Assembly (NCBI GenBank): GCA_024275995.1
Contig: JAJRYB010000054.1
Coordinates: 1-38,131 of the forward strand
DNA length: 38,131 nt
Source: Planctomycetota bacterium
GTDB lineage: Bacteria; Planctomycetota; Phycisphaerae; SM23-33
Reading direction: 5' to 3'
Position 1 is the stretch's first letter, and the number at the start of each line of letters is the position of its first letter. This document shows positions 26,284 to 34,174 of the stretch, piece after piece. The notes under the pieces were generated by a model that saw nothing but the letters and a program-made list of their open reading frames with translations, ran no database searches and had not been told where the DNA came from. The position numbers were made by a program, and so were the translations under genes.

Positions 26284-27288
26284 ATGCCCAAACTGTACGC
26301 GATTCTGCTTGTAGCGGCGGTGACGATTCTGCCCGGCTGCCCCCGTGGCGGCACCTGGCCGGGGGAACCCGGCCCGGTGAAGATGGGTACCCCCGCCAAG
26401 CCGGTGGAAGCAAAAGTGACGCCGGCGAGTACGCAACCGGTACGGCGCGAGGTCCTGGCGCTGATCGACGGCAAGCCGATCTACATGGATCGCCTGTACA
26501 AAATTCTCCTGAACGCATACGGAATGCCGATCGCCCGTCAGCTTATCAGCACCGAGCTGGTCCTCCAGGAGGCGCGCAGGAGGAACATCACCATTACCCG
26601 GGACGACGTGCTGCGCGAAAACGATCTCGCGCTGAAGGAAGCTTTCGGGACGGTGCCCGCCGCCGATCAACGGGAGCGACTGCTCAAACAGTTTCTCGAC
26701 AGGTTTCAAGTCTCTCCCGAACGGTGGGATATGACGATGCGGCGCAACGCGTACCTGGCGAAGATGGCCGGGCAGAAGGTGCAGGTCTCCGATCAGGAAC
26801 TTGCCGACGAGTTCGGCCGGAGATATGGCCGCGGCGTAGTGGTGCGCCACATCCAGACGGCATCTCTTGAAGCGGCCCAGCGCGTGCGCCGCGAAGCCGC
26901 CCTCCCGGGCGCTGATTTCGCCAAGCTGGCGTATAAACATTCGATCAACGCTTCCGGCAAGCGGGGGGGGCTGCTTCCGGCGATCACCGAGCAGACGACC
27001 GACGTTGCACCGGGATTGAAACGCACGGCCCTGACGATGAAAACGCCCGGCGAACTGTCCGAGCCGATCATGGCGGGAACGACTTTTCATATCCTTCGCC
27101 TGGAGAAGGTGATTCCACCCAAGGGCATTCGCCTGGTGGACGTGAAGGACAAGCTGCTCGCCTCCATACGCGAGCGAAAAGTGCTTCTGCTCAAGCAGCA
27201 GATTCTGAGCAACGTGTTCCGCGACGCGAAGATCGAGTTCGTCAATCCGATCCTCAAAGCCCGGGAGCAGGAGGATTCACAGCCATGA
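26284..27288 (+). CDS. SurA/PrsA-like peptidyl-prolyl isomerase lipoprotein
   Basis: 334 residues. Lipoprotein signal with lipobox LPGC (Cys about 19), a Pro/Thr-rich linker, a SurA-N-like helical region (LALIDGKPIYMDRLYKIL to LLKQFLDRFQVS) and a parvulin domain (VVVRHIQTASLEAAQRVRREA, DFAKLAYKHSINAS, GGLLPAIT, PGELSEPI, FHILRLEKVIPPKG). It probably folds or escorts exported proteins. The stop overlaps the aminotransferase ATG as ATGA. AAGGA lies 10 bp before its own ATG. Confidence 0.87.
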   Translation: MPKLYAILLVAAVTILPGCPRGGTWPGEPGPVKMGTPAKPVEAKVTPASTQPVRREVLALIDGKPIYMDRLYKILLNAYGMPIARQLISTELVLQEARRRNITITRDDVLRENDLALKEAFGTVPAADQRERLLKQFLDRFQVSPERWDMTMRRNAYLAKMAGQKVQVSDQELADEFGRRYGRGVVVRHIQTASLEAAQRVRREAALPGADFAKLAYKHSINASGKRGGLLPAITEQTTDVAPGLKRTALTMKTPGELSEPIMAGTTFHILRLEKVIPPKGIRLVDVKDKLLASIRERKVLLLKQQILSNVFRDAKIEFVNPILKAREQEDSQP

Positions 27289-28538
27289 GCGACCAATGGA
27301 ACATAGACGTTTCGCAGCGCATTCGCCGCCTGCCGCCCTACCTCTTTGCGCGCCTCAACAAGCTCAAGTACGACAAGCGCAGGCAGAACGTGGACATTAT
27401 CGACCTGGGCATGGGCAATCCGCTCGATCCTGCGCCCGATATCGTCATCGAGAAACTCTGCGAGGCCGCCCACGATCCGAGGAACCACCGATACAGCGTC
27501 TCCAGCGGGCTGTTCAACCTGAGACGCGACGTGTCGCAGCTATACGAACGCCTCTACAACGTTTCGCTGGACCCGGAGACGGAGGTCATCGCGACGATAG
27601 GCTCCAAGGAGGGCTTCTCGCACATGTGCCTGGCGTTGATGGGTCCGGGCGACACTGCCGTGGTTGGCGATCCGTATTTTCCAATCCACGTATACAGCGT
27701 GGCGCTTGCCGGAGCGAACGTCATCAACGTTACGCTCGGAAACGACGAGGCGTTCCTGGAGCGCGTCTCGCACGTAGTGGAGCACCTGTACCCCAAGCCA
27801 AAGCTGTTGATACTGAACTACCCGCACAATCCGACGGCGATGACCGTTGACGGTGTGAGTTTTTTCGAGGAAGTCGTGGACCTGGCGCGTCGCGAGGGAA
27901 TCCTGGTAATCCATGATTTTGCCTACGGGCGGACATGTTTCGACGGATACGGGGCCCCGTCGTTCCTCCAGGCGCGCGGGGCGAAGGACGTCGGTGTGGA
28001 ATTCATCACGATGTCCAAGCCCTACAATATGGCCGGGTGGCGGCTGGGCTTCTGCCTGGGTAACCGCGAGATGATCCGCGCCCTGGCGACGATAAAGGGC
28101 TACTACGATTACGGCATTTTTTCGCCGATCCAGATCGCCGGGATAATCGCCATGCGCCATTGCGAACCGGACGTCGCACGCCAGGCGGAGCTTTACGCGT
28201 CCCGGCGCGACGTGGTGGTCGACGCCCTCCGCAGGATGGACTGGCAGGTCGAAAGCCCGCGCGGGAGCATGTTCGTCTGGGCGAAGGTCGCCCAGAAGCA
28301 TCTTGCCGGAGAGGGTACGATCGACTTGAGCCTGCGCCTGCTGGACGAGGCGGAAGTTGTGGTCGCCCCGGGCAGGGCGTTCGGCGAAAACGGGGAGGGG
28401 TTCGTGCGCGTCGCCCTTGTGGAGAACGAACAGCGCCTGCGCCAGGCGGTCCGACAGATGGACCGGGCACTGAACAAGGGCATCAAGGCGCCGTCGGCGA
28501 AGAAGGCGAAGTCCAAAGGTACGCAACGTCCGTCGTAA
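27285..28538 (+). CDS. AlaC-like class I/II aminotransferase
   Basis: 417 residues. Fold-type I PLP enzyme: DLGMGNPLDPAPD, YSVSSGLFNLRRDVS, NYPHNPTAMTVD, DFAYGRTCFDGY and the PLP lysine, Lys-245, in MSKPYNMAGWRLGF, with ALVENEQRLRQAVRQM at the end. The MSK(P/S)YNMAGWR context is typical of the alanine transaminase AlaC group. It is coupled to the parvulin gene by a 4-bp overlap. The C-terminus has a lysine-rich extension (SAKKAKSKGTQ). Confidence 0.88.
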   Translation: MSDQWNIDVSQRIRRLPPYLFARLNKLKYDKRRQNVDIIDLGMGNPLDPAPDIVIEKLCEAAHDPRNHRYSVSSGLFNLRRDVSQLYERLYNVSLDPETEVIATIGSKEGFSHMCLALMGPGDTAVVGDPYFPIHVYSVALAGANVINVTLGNDEAFLERVSHVVEHLYPKPKLLILNYPHNPTAMTVDGVSFFEEVVDLARREGILVIHDFAYGRTCFDGYGAPSFLQARGAKDVGVEFITMSKPYNMAGWRLGFCLGNREMIRALATIKGYYDYGIFSPIQIAGIIAMRHCEPDVARQAELYASRRDVVVDALRRMDWQVESPRGSMFVWAKVAQKHLAGEGTIDLSLRLLDEAEVVVAPGRAFGENGEGFVRVALVENEQRLRQAVRQMDRALNKGIKAPSAKKAKSKGTQRPS

Positions 28539-28600
28539 CACCGTGAAGCGGCGTTATTCTTCGATGGAACGCCGGGTGGGTTTGGGATACGATTCCCGGC

Positions 28601-29926
28601 ATGCTTTTCCGCAGATACGGCACTTTTACGGGTGGGATCGATCTACCCGACGAGAAGCACTCGACGCTGGATGCGCCCATCGGCGCCTGGAAGCGCCCTG
28701 AGAAGCTTTTGCTTCCGCTTGCGCCGTGCAGGGGCGCGTCGGCGCGCCCGATAGTCCAGCCGGGCGAGAACGTCACCACCGGCGAGCGGATCGCCATCGG
28801 CGGTAACGGTGCGGTGGACATATTCGCCCCGCTGGCGGGGCGCGTCGCGAAACTTACGACCGCGCCGATCGTGAGGCGCAGAGCAATGGCGATGGTCCCC
28901 GCGATAGAGCTGAGAGACCTCTCGCGACCCACCGGTATTTGCGCGCTGTCGGAAGTGTTCGACTGGAAAAACGCCTCCGCCGAAGCGCTGCGGGCACGAA
29001 TCGCCGAAGGCGGCCTGACGACGCACCGCAGCGATCCCATCTCGCTGGCCAGGTGGATCGAACGCGCCGTCGCGAAGAAATGCGACGTATTGATCGCCAA
29101 CGTCATGGAGGGAGAGCCTTTCGTCACCTCGGCACATCGCCTGTTGGTCGAGCACGGCGCGGATGTCATTCGCGGCCTGGCGATTCTGGGCAGGTGCATG
29201 GGAGCGGTAAGGACGATCCTCGTGGTCGATCAGCGCCGCACGGACGATTATCGTGAACTGGTAGCTCCGGCGCGGACGTACTCGATAGTGCGCATCGCGC
29301 TGGAGCCGAAATATCCTCTCGGTGCGGACAATATCCTGCTCAAGGTGCTTCGGAGGCGCGAAGTTCCACCGGGTTCAAGCCCGATGGACGTTGGAACCGC
29401 CGTTATCGACGCGGCTACGTGTTTCGCGACGTATAGACAGGTCGCCTGCGGCGCCCCGCAGAGTTCTCGCGTGGTAACGGTATCCGGCGATCGCGTCGAG
29501 AAAAGCGGAAACTTCTGGGTTCCATTCGGAATCGCGTGCGAATCCCTTGTCGGGCGCGCCGAACCGCCGGTAATTCACGGCGGCCCGATGACCGGTGTGC
29601 GCACCGGTGGAGATCTGCCCACGGGACCGTCCACCGACGCGGTGCTGGCGATAAACGCCGCAGCGCCGGCTGCTCCGACGCCGTGCATTCGCTGCAGCTG
29701 GTGCACCGATCATTGCCCGGCGCGTCTGAACGTAGCGGCGCTGAACGACATGTTCGAGCTGGCCGAGATAGATCGCGCCCGTCGCGCCGGCGTGTTGGCG
29801 TGTGTGGATTGCGGCGTGTGCAGCTACGTGTGCCCGGCGCGCCTGCCGCTGAGCCAACGCGTCCGGCAGCTCAAGCGGGCAATATACGAGCGGAGGGAGG
29901 CGGCGCCGCTCTTCTCGGAAAAATAA
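28601..29926 (+). CDS. rnfC: RnfC-like subunit lacking the NADH-loop motif
   Basis: 441 residues. TFTGGIDLPDEK, the SLBB-like VVTVSGDRVEKSGNFWVPFG, IHGGPMTG and two [4Fe-4S] motifs (CIRCSWCTDHCP, CVDCGVCSYVCP) identify RnfC. The glycine-rich GxGGAGFPT expected before IINxxECEP is absent; the segment reads GGLTTHRSDPISLARW, then IANVMEGEP. The second cofactor-site stretch KYPSGG is KYPLGA. NADH/FMN binding is therefore doubtful. The gene is followed 17 bp later by rnfD; rnfA, B, E and G are absent from the window. A TACGAT lies 7 bp before the ATG, possibly a leaderless start. Confidence 0.85.
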   Translation: MLFRRYGTFTGGIDLPDEKHSTLDAPIGAWKRPEKLLLPLAPCRGASARPIVQPGENVTTGERIAIGGNGAVDIFAPLAGRVAKLTTAPIVRRRAMAMVPAIELRDLSRPTGICALSEVFDWKNASAEALRARIAEGGLTTHRSDPISLARWIERAVAKKCDVLIANVMEGEPFVTSAHRLLVEHGADVIRGLAILGRCMGAVRTILVVDQRRTDDYRELVAPARTYSIVRIALEPKYPLGADNILLKVLRRREVPPGSSPMDVGTAVIDAATCFATYRQVACGAPQSSRVVTVSGDRVEKSGNFWVPFGIACESLVGRAEPPVIHGGPMTGVRTGGDLPTGPSTDAVLAINAAAPAAPTPCIRCSWCTDHCPARLNVAALNDMFELAEIDRARRAGVLACVDCGVCSYVCPARLPLSQRVRQLKRAIYERREAAPLFSEK

Positions 29927-29943
29927 CCGGCGAACTATCGAAT

Positions 29944-31326
29944 ATGAACGAACCGGAATCGACAACCTCGAGCGCGTCGGAAATCCCCGACGAAAATCGG
30001 CCACCGATCGTCGCGGCGCAATCGCCGTTTCTCCGCGCGCCGGAAGGCGCACGCACGATTTTCCTGGTAACGTTCGCAGCCGCGTGCGGACCGCTTGCGG
30101 CGGGCCTGTTCCTGTTCGGGTGGCGAGCGGCGTCGGTAGCGGCGCTGTCGATTTTCGGCTGTGCCGTCATCGAGCGGATTTACTACGGCGTGACTCGCGT
30201 TCCGGCGCTTCTGGGACGGTCACACGCCTGGCTGACGGGACTGCTGTTGGCGCTTACGCTCCCGGCGTTCGTCGATTGGTACATCCCGCTGATCGCCGCG
30301 GCGTTCGCCATCATCGTCGGAAAGGCGATTTTCGGGGGCGTCGGACATTTCCTGTGGCAGCCCGCACTTGTCGGACGCCTTGCCGTCACCGTTCTTTTCC
30401 CTGCGGAACTTTCCATTCCGTTCGCACAGTTCCCCAGCGATTGGCCCATCCTCGCGTCCAACCGCGTGCTTCGCGTCGAGGCGGACGTGCGCAATGCCGG
30501 TCGCGTCGAGAACTATCGCCGATGGCGTCGCGCTCGCGCCGCGGAAGGTTACGACGCGATTCTCATCACGCGCCCGACGCTGCTCCTGGCCCGCCTTACC
30601 CGGGGAGAAGGACCATACTACGGCGCGCTGGCGTTCGTCGATCTGGACGCCGCGCAGACCAAGGGCGACCTGCGTCTGCCGGACGAATACGCCGAGGACC
30701 TTTCCACCCTTCCGGAGGCGCCCCTGCCCGAAGCGCCGGAAGCGATTACGCCGCCGGCCACCGGACCGCCGCGCCCGCGACCTGCGGCGCTGCTGCAACT
30801 ACCACCACTGAACGACATGCTTTACGGAGCGCGACCGGGCGGAATCGGAGAAACGTCTATCGTCATTATCGTGGTGGCGGGCCTGTACCTGGTGTATCGC
30901 AACTACGTCAAGGCGCAGCTTCCGCTGGCGTTTATCGCATCGGCGTGGTGCGTCGTGGCGATAGCTCCGATCTACCTGGAAGGACCGGCAGGAACGATCC
31001 GCGAGCTCTGGCTACCACTCCTGACGAGCGAAGGACTGGACGTGGGGTTCACCTACGTAAACTACCAGCTATTCAGTTGCGAACTGTTCCTTGCGGCGTT
31101 TTTCCTGTCTACGGAAATGACCTCCCGCCCGGTAACCACGGGTGGGCAGGTGATTTTCGGTATCGGCTGCGGCGCAGGGGCCATGCTCCTCAAACTGTAC
31201 ATGGACGTTCCGATTCCCTGTTACATGGCCGTGCTCGCGATGAACACGCTTACCCCGACGATCGAAGCGTTGTGGCGGCCTCGCGTGCTCGGACAGGGAT
31301 TCTGGTCACGATGGTTCGCCCGATGA
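29944..31326 (+). CDS. rnfD: RnfD/NqrB-like membrane subunit lacking the SGAT flavinylation motif
   Basis: 460 residues from ATG 29944 (the track start is a shadow extension). Family features: LTGLLLALTLPAF, FGGVGHFLWQPALVGRL, PGGIGETSIVIIV, FFLSTEMTSRPVT and GQVIFGIGCG, with about eight membrane helices. Canonical RnfD/NqrB carry an (S/T)GAT motif whose Thr binds FMN covalently, usually after a DG(V/I) word. The matching place here reads DAILITRPTLLL. A Pro/Glu-rich insert (LPEAPLPEAPEAITPP) follows in the periplasmic loop. Its 3' end overlaps the opposite-strand glycosyltransferase gene by 21 bp, so the operon stops here. Confidence 0.85.
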   Translation: MNEPESTTSSASEIPDENRPPIVAAQSPFLRAPEGARTIFLVTFAAACGPLAAGLFLFGWRAASVAALSIFGCAVIERIYYGVTRVPALLGRSHAWLTGLLLALTLPAFVDWYIPLIAAAFAIIVGKAIFGGVGHFLWQPALVGRLAVTVLFPAELSIPFAQFPSDWPILASNRVLRVEADVRNAGRVENYRRWRRARAAEGYDAILITRPTLLLARLTRGEGPYYGALAFVDLDAAQTKGDLRLPDEYAEDLSTLPEAPLPEAPEAITPPATGPPRPRPAALLQLPPLNDMLYGARPGGIGETSIVIIVVAGLYLVYRNYVKAQLPLAFIASAWCVVAIAPIYLEGPAGTIRELWLPLLTSEGLDVGFTYVNYQLFSCELFLAAFFLSTEMTSRPVTTGGQVIFGIGCGAGAMLLKLYMDVPIPCYMAVLAMNTLTPTIEALWRPRVLGQGFWSRWFAR

Positions 31327-32610
31327 CGCCTTTTCCTTCCGACGGCCAAGGCGATCGACAATCGCAAGCCAGCCGAAGGCGGCGGCGATATTCAGCAGCC
31401 CCGTGACGGGCACGCGGAAGCGCGGCGTGCTAGCGGTACCGCCCGCAAACGCCGAGACAAGGACGAGCAGAAAGAAAAACCGGCACGTCGCTGACATCCG
31501 CAGCCGGAGCTTTTTCAGAACGCCGATCAGAACGCCGAAGTAAATCGCCAGCAGGATGAGCACCATAGGCACGGCCGCGATCATCGCTGCGATATCACCG
31601 TCGAAGTAATGTTTCGCAGCCGACCGGATTCCGCGCGTCCGCAGCACGTCAAGCGTACCGGCCTGCCCTTTGGTCATACCGGCGATTTCGAGAACGTCGG
31701 TAGCGCCGGGTAGCCAGAATCCGGCGCACCCTTTCAGATGGATCCGCGCGAACGTCCACGGATACTTGCCGATTACCTGCAAGGCCGCATCGGCTCGAAG
31801 ACGGGCGCGATCGCCGGGGGTTGATCGGTCAGTGGGCGACCGGCTCTTTTTCAGAAGTTTCGCGCGTGCATCTTCCATACTTATCCCCTCTGCCTGCGCC
31901 AGCGTTTGCGGCGCACTGTAAGCGTACATGCTGTCGGTGGCGAAGCTGGAAAAGCCCCAATACCCCCCGGCCGCCTGGTTCCGCAGCACCCACGGCGCGA
32001 TGCACGCCAGCACCACCCCGGTAAAGACTCCGGTATTCCACAGGCGTTGCGGGCGCGTCAGAAGCACGAGTGCGAACACCCCCGCCATCGCCAGACCGAC
32101 CGGGCGAAAGTAACAGGCAGCCGACAGCAATATCGCCGAAGCTACCAGCGCTCGAAAACTGCCTTTCTTGATATGCCTCACAAGCAGCAGTACCGATAGC
32201 ATGAAAAGGAACGCGTAGACACTGTCGGACAGCACCCGGCAGCTCGCAGCCACGACGAGTGGTGTTATCGCCTGGAAGGTAGCCGCGATAATCGCCGCCC
32301 GACGCGATACAACCATCGCAGCCAGCTTCCAAACCAGTGCGACCAGTGCAACGTCCAGCAGGATCTGCACGAAGAAAAGTAATCCCCTCTCGGCACAGGC
32401 GGCAATCAGGAGCGGATAGCCGGGCGTGCGGAAGATTTCCGGCGAGTGTCGCGGACCAAATGTACCGTCGGCGCGCAGGTCGTCGGCAAGAGCGGCGTAA
32501 TCGCGGGAATCCGGCGTAAGCAGGCCGGGTGAATCCCAACCCGCGTAAAGCAACCCTGCGCGGGTCGCCACTGCCAGAAGCAACACGATCAACAATGCCC
32601 GGCATTTCAT
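31306..32610 (-). CDS. Membrane glycosyltransferase of the GT39/ArnT-like type
   Basis: 434 residues with about ten hydrophobic segments. The luminal-loop pattern of dolichyl/undecaprenyl-phosphate-sugar transferases is visible: TPDSRDYAALADDLRADGTFG, then FRTPGYPLLIA. VFALVLLTRP and WVLRNQ follow. Such proteins move a sugar from a lipid carrier to protein or glycan outside the membrane. The acceptor is unknown. It overlaps rnfD tail to tail and lies divergent from queE. Confidence 0.75.
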   Translation of the reverse strand: MKCRALLIVLLLAVATRAGLLYAGWDSPGLLTPDSRDYAALADDLRADGTFGPRHSPEIFRTPGYPLLIAACAERGLLFFVQILLDVALVALVWKLAAMVVSRRAAIIAATFQAITPLVVAASCRVLSDSVYAFLFMLSVLLLVRHIKKGSFRALVASAILLSAACYFRPVGLAMAGVFALVLLTRPQRLWNTGVFTGVVLACIAPWVLRNQAAGGYWGFSSFATDSMYAYSAPQTLAQAEGISMEDARAKLLKKSRSPTDRSTPGDRARLRADAALQVIGKYPWTFARIHLKGCAGFWLPGATDVLEIAGMTKGQAGTLDVLRTRGIRSAAKHYFDGDIAAMIAAVPMVLILLAIYFGVLIGVLKKLRLRMSATCRFFFLLVLVSAFAGGTASTPRFRVPVTGLLNIAAAFGWLAIVDRLGRRKEKASSGEPS

Positions 32611-32637
32611 AGGGGTATCCTATGGCGACGGGAAGCC

Positions 32638-32653
32638 TGTTACAATGTCCCCG
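32638..32653 (+). promoter_or_regulatory. Extended -10 element at the queE start (possible leaderless mRNA)
   Basis: TGTTACAAT (hexamer 32641-32646) ends 6 bp before the GTG start, with no Shine-Dalgarno site. It has the same geometry as mnmG. Confidence 0.4.
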
Positions 32654-33300
32654 TGAGCACAACACTTATCGTCAACGAAATATTCCGATCCGTCCAGGGC
32701 GAGGGAACCCGCGCCGGAAGTATCTGCGCGTTTGTGCGTCTGACGGGGTGCAACCTGCGATGCAACTGGTGCGATACGCGCTACGCCTGGGACGACGGCA
32801 GGCCGATGGAAATCGCCGACGTGCTCGCCCGCCTCGCCGAGCTGCACTGCCCGCTCGTGGAGGTAACGGGCGGCGAGCCACTTCTCCAATCCGGCGCGAC
32901 GGAGCTGCTCGAACGCCTGTGTGACGAAAATTACGAAGTGCTCCTGGAGACAAACGGATCGTATAACATTTCCTCGGTGGATTCGCGCGTCGTGCGAATC
33001 GTGGACTTCAAGTGCCCCTCCAGCGGACATGTGAGCGCCAACAAGTGGATAAATGTCGAGTACCTGACGGGCCGCGACGAGGTGAAATTCGTAATCGCGG
33101 ATCGCGATGATTTCGATTTCGCCGTGGAAGCTCTCCGGGAGCACGACCTTTCGGGAATATGCACGGTGATCTTCTCGCCTCTCTGGAACGCAATGGACAC
33201 GGCGGTACTGGCAGGCTGGCTGATCGAAGAAGGATTGGACGTGCGGCTGGGATTGCAATTGCATAAAATCATCTGGCCGGATGAAGAACGCGGAGTTTAA
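32653..33300 (+). CDS. queE: 7-carboxy-7-deazaguanine synthase
   Basis: 215 residues from GTG. SVQGEGTRAG, radical SAM CNLRCNWCDTRYAW (Cys 33, 37, 40), EVTGGEPLLQ and ETNGS identify QueE. It rearranges carboxytetrahydropterin to CDG on the way to preQ0/queuosine. queD lies 500 bp downstream, and a GxxExxY cassette separates them. Confidence 0.94.
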   Translation: MSTTLIVNEIFRSVQGEGTRAGSICAFVRLTGCNLRCNWCDTRYAWDDGRPMEIADVLARLAELHCPLVEVTGGEPLLQSGATELLERLCDENYEVLLETNGSYNISSVDSRVVRIVDFKCPSSGHVSANKWINVEYLTGRDEVKFVIADRDDFDFAVEALREHDLSGICTVIFSPLWNAMDTAVLAGWLIEEGLDVRLGLQLHKIIWPDEERGV

Positions 33301-33304
33301 CCCG

Positions 33305-33785
33305 CGTTTTCACCACAAAGAGCACAAAGATCACGAAGAGAAAAAACATTATATCAAATGGAAATCATCTTCCGATTCCCGAAGATTTAGACCGTGCGTC
33401 GAACGAGGTTATCGGCGCAGCGATTGAGGTTCACCGCCATCTTGGTCCGGGTTTTTTGGAGAGCATCTACGAAACTGCGCTCGTGTACGAGTTGCAACTG
33501 AGAGGGCTGGAGGTGGCGCAACAGGTGGCGATCTCCACGGCATACAAGGATATCGATATCGGAGGACAACGCGTCGACCTGCTGGTTCAGCCGGGGTTGG
33601 TGGTCGAATTGAAAGCAGTGGACACATTGTTACCCATCCACGAAGCGCAACTTCTGAGCTACCTGAAGGCAGGGCGATTTCGCTTGGGTCTCCTGATCAA
33701 CTTCCATGTGGAACAATTAAAACAGGGCATAAGACGCATGGTTTATTAAACCTTTGTGTTCTTCGTGTCCTTTGTGGTTAAGGTT
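33305..33785 (+). mobile_element. GxxExxY cassette 2, between queE and queD
   Basis: The left arm ACCACAAAGAGCACAAAGAT... (33312-33340) and the right arm (33751-33779, inverse ACCACAAAGGACACGAAGAA...) are imperfect inverted repeats with about 9-10 bp CACRAAGRA units; the differences are mostly A/G transitions. One GxxExxY gene lies between them. The arms differ in sequence from those of cassette 1 but share the architecture. No transposase is encoded. Confidence 0.55.
33358..33749 (+). pseudogene. GxxExxY protein gene with a frameshifted or missing start
   Basis: The coding frame is clear from about 33363: LPIPEDLDRASNEVIGAAIEV, GPGFLESIYETAL (the GxxExxY motif), IDIGGQRVDLLVQPGLVVELKAV (D-x(9-10)-ExK core), HEAQLLSYLK and LGLLINF. 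The track starts at an internal TTG (33456) that would cut off the motif. The only suitable ATG, 33358, is out of frame by one base; adding one A to the AAA run at 33362-33364 would join it. So it is either a 1-nt deletion pseudogene, a sequencing error, or it uses a rare start such as ATT 33348. Confidence 0.75.
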
Positions 33786-33803
33786 GAGGTTGAGGCACAG
33801 AAA

Positions 33804-34166
33804 ATGAAAGCAGAATTGGTAAAGACATTTCGATTCGAGGCGGCACACTCGCTGCCCCGCGTTCCGGAAGGGCACAAGTGCCACCGGGTGCACGGGCACA
33901 ATTATCGTATCGACATTCACATCGCCGGCGAGGTGGACGCCGAGGCCGGCTGGGTGATGGACTTCGGCGAGCTGAACCGCATCGTCGAGCCTCTCCTCGA
34001 CGAGCTGGACCACCGTTATCTCAACGATATCGAAGGCCTGGAAAACGCCACCAGCGAGCTGCTCGCAAAATGGCTGTGGGATCGCATCTCGCCGAAGCTC
34101 CCTCAGTTGTCCGCGATCGGCGTGTGGGAATCCGACACGTCGCGATGCGTCTATCGCGGGCAGTAA
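33804..34166 (+). CDS. queD: 6-carboxy-5,6,7,8-tetrahydropterin synthase QueD
   Basis: 120 residues from ATG 33804 (GAGG 8 bp upstream). FRFEAAHSLPRV, GHKCHRVHGHNYRIDIHI (zinc histidines and catalytic Cys), WVMDFGELNRIV, LDELDHRYLND and ENATSELLAKWLW are QueD motifs. It converts dihydroneopterin triphosphate to carboxytetrahydropterin, the substrate of QueE. The 16 residues upstream in the track derive from the cassette arm. Confidence 0.93.
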   Translation: MKAELVKTFRFEAAHSLPRVPEGHKCHRVHGHNYRIDIHIAGEVDAEAGWVMDFGELNRIVEPLLDELDHRYLNDIEGLENATSELLAKWLWDRISPKLPQLSAIGVWESDTSRCVYRGQ

Positions 34167-34174
34167 AGAAGCCT

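Noticed and set aside
29536-29943. N-terminal extension of the rnfD ORF
   Set aside because: Overlaps rnfC out of frame and is Arg-rich shadow sequence; the RnfD product begins at ATG 29944.
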